From Psychrobacter immobilis (GTDB lineage: Bacteria > Pseudomonadota > Gammaproteobacteria > Pseudomonadales > Moraxellaceae), in contig NZ_CAJHAD010000011.1 of NCBI RefSeq assembly GCF_904846285.1, positions 39,767 through 103,766 on the forward strand: DNA of 64,000 nt. The letters run 5' to 3'. A program made the translations under genes and the position numbers. A model generated the notes under the pieces. The model searched no databases and was not told where the DNA came from. It saw nothing but the letters and a program-made list of their open reading frames with translations. Of this stretch, positions 45,989-54,319 are shown one piece after another; within the stretch, counting starts at the first letter, position 1, and the number at the start of each line of letters is the position of its first letter.

Positions 45989-47101
45989 GTGAATATTTTA
46001 GTAACTGGCTCTAATGGTTTCATTGCTAAAAACCTTATTCAATTTTTATCCGAAAAAAATGATATTAATATCTTGTGTTTTAACCGTAACTCTAGTGAGT
46101 ATGAGTTAAAAGATGCGGTTATCAAAGCAGATTGGATCATACATTTAGCGGGCGTTAATCGTCCATTAAATGAGCAAGAGTTTGTAGAGGGCAATATTAC
46201 CTTAACGCAAAAAATTGCTGATTTGCTAATAGAGTATAATAAAAAAACTCCGATTATCTTATCTTCATCTATTCAAGCAGAGCAAGACAATGCTTATGGT
46301 CAAAGTAAACTCGGTGGAGAGCAGGTATTAATTGATTTAAATAACAATCAAGGTAATTCAGTCTATATTTGTCGTTTGGTTAATGTATTTGGTAAATGGT
46401 CACGCCCTAACTATAACTCGGCAGTGGCGACTTTTTGCCATAATATTGCTAACGATTTACCCATTCAAATTAATAATCCCGATGCGGTTATTCGCTTAGT
46501 TTATATAGATGATGTAGTAGAGACATTTTGGCAGATGATTGAAGGTCATTATTCACCAGAGCAATACTTTGTCATTGAGCCAGAGTATCAAATTACCGTT
46601 GGTAATTTAGCGGACACTCTGCGAGAGTTTAAACAGTCGCGTGAAACCATGATAACGCTGCCAGTAGGTACTGGTCTAACCCGCGCTCTATATTCTACTT
46701 ATTTAAGTTTTTTACAGCCTAAGCAATTTGATTATACGGTAGCTAGACATGGTGATGAGCGCGGTGTCTTTGTAGAGATGCTTAAAACACCGGATGCTGG
46801 TCAGTTCTCCTATTTTACTGCTCATCCAGGGATTACTCGAGGTGGACATTATCATCATAGTAAGGCTGAAAAGTTTTTAGTCATTAAAGGTAATGCTTTA
46901 TTTAAATTTAAGCATATCGTTACTGGCGAATACTATAATTTAACCACGAATGGTGATGAAGCACGAATTGTCGAGACTGTACCAGGTTGGACTCACGATA
47001 TTACTAATATCGGTGAGGATGAAATGATCGTTATGCTGTGGGCAAACGAGATTTTTGACCGAGAAAAACCTGATACTTATGCCATGCCAATAACAGAATA
47101 A
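45989..47101 (+). CDS. fnlB: UDP-sugar reductase with C-terminal cupin (FnlB, WbjC, CapF)
   Basis: Second enzyme of the UDP-L-FucNAc pathway. The N-terminal SDR (residues 1-240; Tyr-x-x-x-Lys in AYGQSKLGGEQ) reduces the 4-keto sugar. The C-terminal cupin (about 250-365; RGGHYHHSKAEKFLVIKG) carries the histidines that bind metal in CapF. GTG start at 45989 with GGAG eight bases upstream, just after the fnlA stop. 370 residues, standard. Confidence 0.94.
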   Translation: MNILVTGSNGFIAKNLIQFLSEKNDINILCFNRNSSEYELKDAVIKADWIIHLAGVNRPLNEQEFVEGNITLTQKIADLLIEYNKKTPIILSSSIQAEQDNAYGQSKLGGEQVLIDLNNNQGNSVYICRLVNVFGKWSRPNYNSAVATFCHNIANDLPIQINNPDAVIRLVYIDDVVETFWQMIEGHYSPEQYFVIEPEYQITVGNLADTLREFKQSRETMITLPVGTGLTRALYSTYLSFLQPKQFDYTVARHGDERGVFVEMLKTPDAGQFSYFTAHPGITRGGHYHHSKAEKFLVIKGNALFKFKHIVTGEYYNLTTNGDEARIVETVPGWTHDITNIGEDEMIVMLWANEIFDREKPDTYAMPITE

Positions 47102-47111
47102 GAGTTGTATT

Positions 47112-48242
47112 ATGAATAAGTTAAAGCTAATGACTGTCGTAGGGACACGTCCAGAGATTATTAGACTGTCTCGAGTCATGCAGGTCTGTGATAAATACTT
47201 CGATCACATCATTGTCCATACGGGTCAAAACTATGACTATGAGCTCAATGAAATATTTTTTACTGATTTAGGGATTCGTAAGCCTGATCACTTTTTAAAT
47301 GCTGCAGGCGCAACGGGTGCTGAAACTATCGGTAACGTGATTATAGGCGTCGATAAGGTTTTAGAGGAAGTACAGCCAGAAGCTTTACTGGTGCTCGGCG
47401 ATACTAATAGCTGTATGGCAGTCATTCCTGCTAAACGTCGCAAAATTCCTACTTTCCATATGGAAGCGGGTAATCGCTGTTTTGATATGCGTGTACCAGA
47501 GGAGATTAATCGTCGTATCGTTGATCATACTGCCGATATTAATTTAACCTATAGTACTATCGCTCGTGACTATTTGCTTGCCGAAGGTTTACCTGCTGAT
47601 CTAGTCATTAAAACTGGTAGCCCTATGTTTGAGGTGCTCAATCACTATAAAGCCAAGATTGAAGCATCTGATATTTTAGAAACGTTAGGACTTAAAGAGC
47701 AGCAATATTTCATTGTCAGTGCCCATCGCGAAGAAAATATCAATTCTGATCAGAATTTTTTAGATTTGGTTAATATGCTAAATGCAGTTGCAGAAAAATA
47801 TCAATTTCCAGTGATCGTTTCCACGCATCCACGTACTCGCAACCGTATTGAAGAATTGAATATCAATTTTCATCCCCTAGTTCAATTACTTAAGCCACTA
47901 GGATTTAGTGATTATAACAAGTTGCAGCTATCTGCTAAAGCGGCATTGTCAGATAGTGGCACGATTAACGAAGAATCTTCTATCTTAAACTTTCCTGCGT
48001 TAAATCTACGCCAAGCTCATGAACGCCCTGAAGGCATGGAAGAAGCTGCTGTGATGATGGTAGGGTTGACGGCTAAACGTATTTTACAGGGTCTAGATAT
48101 TTTAGAGTCGCAGACACGCGGTGAGGAGCGTACATTACGCTTGGTAGATGATTATAGTATGCCAAATGTCAGTGAAAAAGTGGTTAGAATTATTTTGAGT
48201 TATACTGATTATGTTAATCGTGTGGTTTGGAAAAAATATTAG
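47112..48242 (+). CDS. fnlC: UDP-N-acetylglucosamine 2-epimerase family (FnlC, WbjD, CapG)
   Basis: Third enzyme, a 2-epimerase of the WecB family, completing UDP-L-FucNAc. The N-terminus contains VVGTRPEIIRLSRVM (about residues 9-23). Catalytic and substrate-binding sequences include VLGDTNSCMAVIPA, HMEAGNRCFDMRVPEEINRR (about 116-135) and LSDSGTINEESSIL (about 279). 376 residues. A GT4 gene starts eight bases after its stop if the GTG start is used. Confidence 0.94.
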   Translation: MNKLKLMTVVGTRPEIIRLSRVMQVCDKYFDHIIVHTGQNYDYELNEIFFTDLGIRKPDHFLNAAGATGAETIGNVIIGVDKVLEEVQPEALLVLGDTNSCMAVIPAKRRKIPTFHMEAGNRCFDMRVPEEINRRIVDHTADINLTYSTIARDYLLAEGLPADLVIKTGSPMFEVLNHYKAKIEASDILETLGLKEQQYFIVSAHREENINSDQNFLDLVNMLNAVAEKYQFPVIVSTHPRTRNRIEELNINFHPLVQLLKPLGFSDYNKLQLSAKAALSDSGTINEESSILNFPALNLRQAHERPEGMEEAAVMMVGLTAKRILQGLDILESQTRGEERTLRLVDDYSMPNVSEKVVRIILSYTDYVNRVVWKKY

Positions 48243-48250
48243 GAATTACT

Positions 48251-49432
48251 GTGTCTAAAAAATTATTCTTGATTACAGAGTTTTACGACTCCTCCCAAAA
48301 TACAACGGGCTATCTATTTGGTAAGCTATATGAATTTCTTAGTAAACAAAAAGATTTAGATATAACTTTATTAACCAAAAAGGACGAGGATGTACTTAAT
48401 CACCCTGAAGCTTTTTATGTAAAAGGGTTAAGGTTTGATAAGAAAAGCCTAGTAAGTAGATCTTCTCATGAATTACTCATAGGGTTTAATTTCTTTAAAA
48501 ACTGTGCTCAATATATTAAAAAAGACGACATAGTATTTACTGGTACAACTCCTATCTTACTACTTATTATTATCCACCTTTTGAAAAAGCTAATAGGATT
48601 TAAATGGGTGGTTTTAGTCCACGATGTGTTTCCAGAAAATTTAATTCCCGCAAAGATAATAAAAAAAGATAATCTTGGATACAAATTATTAAAACGTGTT
48701 TTCGATACTGTTTATGCTAGTGCTGATGATATTATTGTTATTGGTAGAGATATGAAAGATCTGGTTTATGATAAAACAAATCATAGTAATATTACTGTTA
48801 TACCTAGCTGGATTGATGAAAAAGATATTGCTTTACAACCAAAAAGTGATAACTCTATTTTAAAGGAGCTAGGTTGGCAAGATGATCAAAAAGTAGTATT
48901 TCAGTTTTTTGGTAATCTTGGAAGAGTGCAAGGTATATCAAATTTGATGAAAGCGATTAAGATGATGAAAAGGGCAGAGGATGCTCAATTTATTTTTATC
49001 GGAGATGGTGTGTACGTCGATGAATTGAAATCGTTGATTAGTGAGTCAGATAATCAAAATATCGTCTATTATGGGCCAGTATTTCAAGACAATAAGTCGC
49101 TTGGCTTAAATGCTTGCGACATATCTATTGTTACTTTAGCAGATGGTATGCTTGGTTTAGGTGTGCCGAGTAAAGCTTATTATTCGATGGCTGCAGACAA
49201 GCTAATATTCACCATTATGGATAAAAGCTCTGAAACATATCGGATGGTACAAGAAAATAATATAGGATGGGTGGTAGAAGCTGATAATATTGTGGCAATA
49301 GCTGAAATGTTAGATAAGGCAGTAGTCGATATTGGTATTAAAGAATTCAGTTCACCACGGAAAGTTTTAGTAGATAAGTACTCATCTGAGCTTGCGATGA
49401 ATAAAATTTTAGATATCATTCGCTCACTTTAG
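48251..49432 (+). CDS. wbuB: glycosyltransferase family 4, WbuB-like (probable L-FucNAc transferase)
   Basis: GT-B fold transferase resembling WbuB of E. coli O-antigen loci, which adds L-FucNAc. Its position directly behind the UDP-L-FucNAc genes fits that role. Conserved segments are HDVFPENLIPAKII (about residues 126-139) and GVPSKAYYSMAADKL (about 301). The start is taken as GTG 48251, because AGGA lies eight bases upstream and it follows the fnlC stop; an upstream ATG (48227) inside fnlC is less likely. The sugar transferred is inferred from context. Confidence 0.85.
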   Translation: MSKKLFLITEFYDSSQNTTGYLFGKLYEFLSKQKDLDITLLTKKDEDVLNHPEAFYVKGLRFDKKSLVSRSSHELLIGFNFFKNCAQYIKKDDIVFTGTTPILLLIIIHLLKKLIGFKWVVLVHDVFPENLIPAKIIKKDNLGYKLLKRVFDTVYASADDIIVIGRDMKDLVYDKTNHSNITVIPSWIDEKDIALQPKSDNSILKELGWQDDQKVVFQFFGNLGRVQGISNLMKAIKMMKRAEDAQFIFIGDGVYVDELKSLISESDNQNIVYYGPVFQDNKSLGLNACDISIVTLADGMLGLGVPSKAYYSMAADKLIFTIMDKSSETYRMVQENNIGWVVEADNIVAIAEMLDKAVVDIGIKEFSSPRKVLVDKYSSELAMNKILDIIRSL

Positions 49433-49480
49433 GTGTGTTTTGAGAGAGCGGTATTATATAAATATAATTAAGGTTAATTA

Positions 49481-51004
49481 ATGAATATATTAGTAACTGG
49501 TGCTAACGGTTTCGTAGGTCAGTCATTAGTTAACAACTTGCTGAATAATACGAAATATAAAGTTGTAGCTGGTGTTCGTAAGATCCCTGCAAAAAAGGTG
49601 AACTATGAATACAGGCTTATAAACAATCTCGAAGATAAGCCAGTATTGAGTAATGTTTTTAGAGATATAGACGTTGTCATTCATACAGCTGCCCGTGTAC
49701 ATGTGATGGATGATAAGTCTGCTGATCCTTTAACTGAATTTCGTAAAGTAAATGTAGAAGGGACTTTAAATCTAGTTCGCCAAGCGGTTGAAGCAGGTGT
49801 AAAGCGTTTTATATTTATTAGCTCAATCAAAGTTAATGGCGAAGGCACAGATCTTGGCAAACCCTATACTGAACATTCTAACCCTAATCCTATCGATCCT
49901 TACGGTATTTCTAAATATGAAGCTGAGCAAGGCTTAATTAAGCTAGCGGAGACTACACCATTAGAAGTTGTAATTATTCGTCCTACTTTAATATATGGTG
50001 AAAACGTAAAAGGTAACTTTCACTCTTTAATGAAATGGACTTACAGGGGTGTTCCTCTACCAATAGGTGGAATTAAGCGGAACTTACGTAGCTTAGTATC
50101 AGTTGACAACTTGGTTGATTTTATCGTCACTTGTATCGAGCATAAAGATGCTAAAAATGAAGTGTTTTTGATATCTGACGATGATGACATATCTACCGCT
50201 GGTTTGTTAGAAGAAATAGCAAAAGGTTTGGGTGTCAAAAATAAAGCAGTAAATATACCTGCGGGATTTATTAATACTGCAGCAAGTGCGATGGGCAAGT
50301 CAGGTGTGGCTCAAAGGCTATCCGGCTCATTGCAAGTGGATATCAGTAAAGCTAAAAAATTATTAGGTTGGCATCCTAAGTACTCTACTAGTGAGTCGAT
50401 TCAAAGGACTGCTAGATCTTATAAATCAGGCTTAACTGCTCCTAAGTCCATGACTTTACAGAGATCTTTAGATATCCTGTTCTCAGCAACTGGTTTAGTA
50501 GTAGCCTCACCTCTATTAATTGGTGCAACCGCTATTGGTTACTTGGATACAGGTTCGCCTTTGTTTATCCAAGAGCGGGTGGGTAAAGATCAAAAGCCAT
50601 TTAACCTTATTAAGTTTCGTACGATGAAGGTGAGCACGGAGTCTGTTGCCAGTCACCTTGTTGATAATACTTCGATAACGAAATTGGGCAAAGTACTGCG
50701 TAAGACAAAGCTCGATGAGTTACCACAGCTTATCAATGTATTAAAAGGTGAGATGAGCTTGGTAGGTCCGAGACCCAACCTTTTTAATCAAAAAGACCTT
50801 ATCGAGGCTAGAGATAAGATTGGTGTTTACGAGGTCTTACCGGGTATCACAGGTCTGGCTCAATTAAGTGGTATAGACATGTCTACACCTGAACGCTTAG
50901 CTAAAAAAGACAAAGAAATGATTGATACTATCAATCTTAAAAACTATTTTTCTTATATACTGAGTACCGCCTTGGGTAAAGGTAGTGGCGACGCAGTTAA
51001 ATGA
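49481..51004 (+). CDS. fused SDR epimerase/reductase and phosphoglycosyl transferase
   Basis: Two enzymes in one 507-residue chain. Residues 1-315 are an NAD(P)-dependent SDR: GANGFVGQSLVNNLL at about 7-21 and catalytic Tyr-x-x-x-Lys in PYGISKYEAE near 145. It resembles WbpV/Gne-type reductases that finish UDP-D-QuiNAc or UDP-D-FucNAc. Residues about 323-507 are a small monotopic phosphoglycosyl transferase: a hydrophobic re-entrant helix (about 330-352), then KFRTMK, KTKLDELPQLINVLKGEMSL and VGPRP, the catalytic region with the Asp-Glu pair. The enzyme would make its sugar nucleotide and attach the sugar-1-phosphate to undecaprenyl phosphate, starting the repeat unit. AAGG precedes the ATG. 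Confidence 0.9.
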   Translation: MNILVTGANGFVGQSLVNNLLNNTKYKVVAGVRKIPAKKVNYEYRLINNLEDKPVLSNVFRDIDVVIHTAARVHVMDDKSADPLTEFRKVNVEGTLNLVRQAVEAGVKRFIFISSIKVNGEGTDLGKPYTEHSNPNPIDPYGISKYEAEQGLIKLAETTPLEVVIIRPTLIYGENVKGNFHSLMKWTYRGVPLPIGGIKRNLRSLVSVDNLVDFIVTCIEHKDAKNEVFLISDDDDISTAGLLEEIAKGLGVKNKAVNIPAGFINTAASAMGKSGVAQRLSGSLQVDISKAKKLLGWHPKYSTSESIQRTARSYKSGLTAPKSMTLQRSLDILFSATGLVVASPLLIGATAIGYLDTGSPLFIQERVGKDQKPFNLIKFRTMKVSTESVASHLVDNTSITKLGKVLRKTKLDELPQLINVLKGEMSLVGPRPNLFNQKDLIEARDKIGVYEVLPGITGLAQLSGIDMSTPERLAKKDKEMIDTINLKNYFSYILSTALGKGSGDAVK

Positions 51005-51042
51005 AAAACAATATAATCTCAGTTATTTGGAAATAATCTATC

Positions 51043-52497
51043 ATGTATAAAAAGCTAAGCTTCGTCCTAAGTTTGAGTGTCTTATCATCAGTGTCGATGT
51101 TGGCATCTGCACAAAACCTGTATATGAACGATCTAAAGCTGAAGGCAGATCTTGACTGGCTGGATACTCAAGGGGTCGCGCAGATTAGCACCAGTACTTG
51201 GCCGCTGACTGCCAATGAGATCAAACGCGCTTTAAATACCGCTAATGCCCAGACGCCAGCGCAGCAGCAGATCCTGCAGTCGGTACAAATGCGATTGAAT
51301 CAGAATCGAGACTCAGTAGTAAAAGGGTCAGCCGCACTGCATATACAAACCGACAGAGATCAGCTACCACAAAAATTTGCTGACGATCAACTTGCGGGTC
51401 AACAGGCAAGCGTTGGGGTATCGCTTAGCGAAGCGGAGTGGGAATTTAATTTACAAGCCAATTTAAAAAATGACAAACTTATCGATGACAGCTCAGATGT
51501 TAGCTTTGAAGGCTCATATCTTGCGGGTACTGCTGCCAATCAATGGTTAATCGCGGGTAAGACTCCAACGTGGTGGGGGCCTGGGCATGATGGTAGCCTT
51601 ATTCGAGGTGATGCAAGCTTGCCAGTTGCAGGTTTTACCATGCAGCGTGATCAGCAAACTGCGCCGACATCTCCATATTTATCATGGGTCGGACCTTGGC
51701 AGTATCAGCTATTTGCGGGTCAGTTAGAGGATTATGAGGCCATTCCAGATACTAAGCTATTTGGCGCACGCTTAACTGCTAGCCCATGGGAATGGTTAGA
51801 AGTCGGTGCGTCACGTACCTTTATGTGGGGCGGTGAAGGTCGTCCACAAAGTTTCAGCTCTTTTACCGATGCTTTATTGGGAACAAAAGATAACAATGAT
51901 GATCCTAGTGTTAGCACTGATGAAGACCCCGCGAACCAGCTTGGCGGTTTTGATGCGCGCTTAAATTTAGCACCCTTAGTGAATGTGCCTGCGGGTGTTT
52001 ATGCTCAATATGTGGGTGAAGATGAAGCAGGCGGCTTGCCAGCTAAAAACATGTATTTAGCCGGTGTTGATTATGCCTCTGCTGCTTATGGCAAGCCGTA
52101 CCAGCTATATGCTGAGTATACGGATACCCGCACTAGTGGTGATATTAAAGGCATCTCTTATGAGCATTACATGTATAAAGATGGTTATTATCAGCAAGGC
52201 TTCCCATTAGGCTATGCCTTAGGCGGTGATGCAGAAAGCGTAGTGCTTGGTGGACGTTTATGGCTCGATAACCGTAACTTTATTAATGCAAAAGTACAAC
52301 ATGCAAAAGTTAACCAATCAGATCGAAGTACCAATCAAGCATTCCCAACGACTGATAAGCTGACAGGTATCGATGTCGCTTGGGAGCATCAATATAACCG
52401 CAAAGCGCTTATCTCTAGCCGAATTTGGGCAGTAGATTCAGATATCCAGTCTACTGATGTCGGCGTAGGCGTAGGTATCGAGCTGCAAACTTATTAA
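51043..52497 (+). CDS. wzi: capsule assembly outer-membrane protein Wzi
   Basis: Outer-membrane beta-barrel that helps attach capsule to the cell surface. The signal peptide ends at about residue 23 (LASAQ), and the mature protein contains alternating aromatic/polar strands typical of a barrel (for example GKTPTWWGPGHDGSLIRG, about residues 171-188). 484 residues, close to E. coli Wzi (479). It is the last gene of block A and is followed by a strong terminator. Confidence 0.9.
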   Translation: MYKKLSFVLSLSVLSSVSMLASAQNLYMNDLKLKADLDWLDTQGVAQISTSTWPLTANEIKRALNTANAQTPAQQQILQSVQMRLNQNRDSVVKGSAALHIQTDRDQLPQKFADDQLAGQQASVGVSLSEAEWEFNLQANLKNDKLIDDSSDVSFEGSYLAGTAANQWLIAGKTPTWWGPGHDGSLIRGDASLPVAGFTMQRDQQTAPTSPYLSWVGPWQYQLFAGQLEDYEAIPDTKLFGARLTASPWEWLEVGASRTFMWGGEGRPQSFSSFTDALLGTKDNNDDPSVSTDEDPANQLGGFDARLNLAPLVNVPAGVYAQYVGEDEAGGLPAKNMYLAGVDYASAAYGKPYQLYAEYTDTRTSGDIKGISYEHYMYKDGYYQQGFPLGYALGGDAESVVLGGRLWLDNRNFINAKVQHAKVNQSDRSTNQAFPTTDKLTGIDVAWEHQYNRKALISSRIWAVDSDIQSTDVGVGVGIELQTY

Positions 52498-52516
52498 GTC
52501 CAAGTTGAATGTATTT

Positions 52517-52556
52517 AAATAGGAGTGGTTACTGAGGTAACCACTCCTATTTTTTT
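52517..52556 (+). terminator. intrinsic terminator closing capsule block A
   Basis: 15-base perfect arms (52518-52532 and 52537-52551), loop TGAG, then seven T residues. This is one of the strongest terminators in the window and separates the two capsule blocks. Confidence 0.92.
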
Positions 52557-53145
52557 GTCAAAAATTTAATGATTTGCTGGGGCTTATTCTCTATTTTGAG
52601 AATAGGAATAAAAATAAGATAGATTTTTATCATTCAACAGAAATGTTACGGAAAACAAGTACATATTGCCTAAATATTTGTAGAAAATTATTGAATATCA
52701 CTTCTGACCAATCCCGCCAATTGCTCTTTTATCAGCTCTAACACTTCCACAAAGCTAACTACCATGCCATTTCTATCTAACGCGCTATCTAACGAGATAC
52801 CTAGCCATTTATCTAACAGATGATCTTATAACTATTATCAGATAACTGCACTACTCTATTTTTTATACAACCTCTTAATCGATGTAAGTAATGCATAAGT
52901 TTTGTTGCTAATTGTTTTTAGATGGTATATAAGTATATAAGAATATACGAATATGTAAATTCGATTAGTTATATATAATTATTAATTAGTTAACAAAAGT
53001 TTTCCAGATTATGACTCATATTCTTACTAGGACGCTTTTTGTTTTTAATCTAGTTATTTAATGAGTTTGTAATAGCCTTACATTATAAAAATTAAGCTAT
53101 CGCTAATAGCTGTTATTTATAGCTGCAGTTTACAAGGGGTTCATT
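52557..53145. promoter_or_regulatory. spacer and promoter region of capsule block B
   Basis: About 590 very AT-rich bases between wzi and the second wza. No gene is seen. Short direct repeats of a CTATCTAACG-like sequence occur near 52765-52820. A possible promoter TTGTTG (N18) TATATA lies near 52901-52930, weakly supported. The second block must start transcription here. Confidence 0.45.
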
Positions 53146-54219
53146 ATGCGCGGATATCCATCTCAATTATCGACGATAACGTGCCTAGTACTCTTCACTG
53201 TCATATCTGGCTGTAGCAGCATTAATTCTGGACTACAAGTGGGAAACTTACCGCCTAGTGGTGCCTTTGTCGCAGAAAACGGTATTACCTTCAATGTTCA
53301 GCCATTAGACATGTCGACCTTACCAGCTAAGCAAGCTCCAGTACTCGACAATGAGCTATATAACTTGGTCAAAGCCTCAGGGCCAGTGAGTTACCGTATT
53401 GAAGCAGGAGACGTCATAAGTATAGTGCTCACTGACTATCAAAATATCAGTGCATCAACATCAAGTCTGACTGTCGATCAGCAGGGTTTTATTCAGTTTC
53501 CACTGATCGGACGCCTGAAGGCGAGTGGCATGAGTGTGCCGCAGTTCACTGCCGTATTACAAAGTAGGTTGCAACGCTATCTCAAATACTCAGACCCGCA
53601 AGTCAGAGTCATTAACTATCTTGGTAGCAAATTTTTTATCGATGGCGAAGTTACTAAATCTGGCGAGTTTTCTATTACTGATGCACCAGTTACCTTATAT
53701 GGTGCTTTGTCCATGGCAGGGGGTGCCACTGCGACAGGCGATTCAAATAATATTGTATTAAATCGCCGCGGTAAAAATTATAACTTAGGGTTGCAGTCAC
53801 TAAGGCAGATGGGGCTATCTGCCAACCAAATTTATATACAAGATCGCGATTCTATTCATGTCAATAGTCAAAGCCGTAATAAAGTCTATGTCTTAGGAGA
53901 GTTTGGTCGAATTGCACCAGTAGCTATACCTGAGCAGGGACTTAGCTTAGCGCACGTACTGGGTGAATCAAGTGGTTTAAATGCGAGCACAGCCAATGCT
54001 GCCAAAGTATATATTGTCCGTGATAACTCACAGTATAACTATACCAATATCTATTATGCCGATATGCAGACTATTACCAGCTTAGCACTGGCAAATCGCT
54101 TTGAGATGCAGGCCAATGACATTCTTTACGTTGATCCTACGGGTCTCACTCGTTGGAACCGTGTGATCAGTGCTCTTTTACCATCAACTTCTGCAATCAG
54201 GTCAATCACAGACTTTTAA
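53146..54219 (+). CDS. wza: second Wza-type polysaccharide export lipoprotein
   Basis: Paralogue of the gene at 34373 with the same layout: lipobox ISGC (Cys about 23), poly-export domain (SYRIEAGDVISIVLTDY, about residues 83-99), SLBB repeats. The C-terminal sequence ANDILYVDPTGLTRWNRVIS is almost identical to the first copy. The N-terminal mature parts also align (SINSGLQVG versus SINAGLQAG). AAGGGG seven bases before the ATG supports the start. It heads the second block, in which the phosphatase gene is missing. Confidence 0.94.
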   Translation: MRGYPSQLSTITCLVLFTVISGCSSINSGLQVGNLPPSGAFVAENGITFNVQPLDMSTLPAKQAPVLDNELYNLVKASGPVSYRIEAGDVISIVLTDYQNISASTSSLTVDQQGFIQFPLIGRLKASGMSVPQFTAVLQSRLQRYLKYSDPQVRVINYLGSKFFIDGEVTKSGEFSITDAPVTLYGALSMAGGATATGDSNNIVLNRRGKNYNLGLQSLRQMGLSANQIYIQDRDSIHVNSQSRNKVYVLGEFGRIAPVAIPEQGLSLAHVLGESSGLNASTANAAKVYIVRDNSQYNYTNIYYADMQTITSLALANRFEMQANDILYVDPTGLTRWNRVISALLPSTSAIRSITDF

Positions 54220-54231
54220 GCGATAAAAATT

Positions 54232-54267
54232 ATGGCGTTTGATAGTATCATCGCGAGCCTTAAATAA
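54232..54267 (+). pseudogene. vestige of wzb between wza and wzc copies
   Basis: An 11-codon frame, MAFDSIIASLK then stop, located 12 bases after wza2, exactly where wzb starts after wza1 (also 12 bases). Its first four residues equal those of Wzb (MAFDNILVVC). The tail IIASLK resembles the Wzb C-terminus (DIVDSLEQW). It looks like wzb after an in-frame internal deletion of most of the gene. Confidence 0.7.
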
Positions 54268-54319
54268 CGGACTAAAAAAATAAGCTGACTGACTAATACT
54301 AATTGATGAAGACATAGTT

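Noticed and set aside
49481..51004. Frameshift or assembly artefact joining two separate genes
   Set aside because: The frame is continuous with a plausible linker and no internal ribosome site was obvious; kept as a real fusion, with the check listed.
52765..52820. Short CTATCTAACG-like direct repeats in the spacer between capsule blocks as a CRISPR or mobile-element trace
   Set aside because: Copies are few, short and irregular with no spacer periodicity or terminal inverted repeats.
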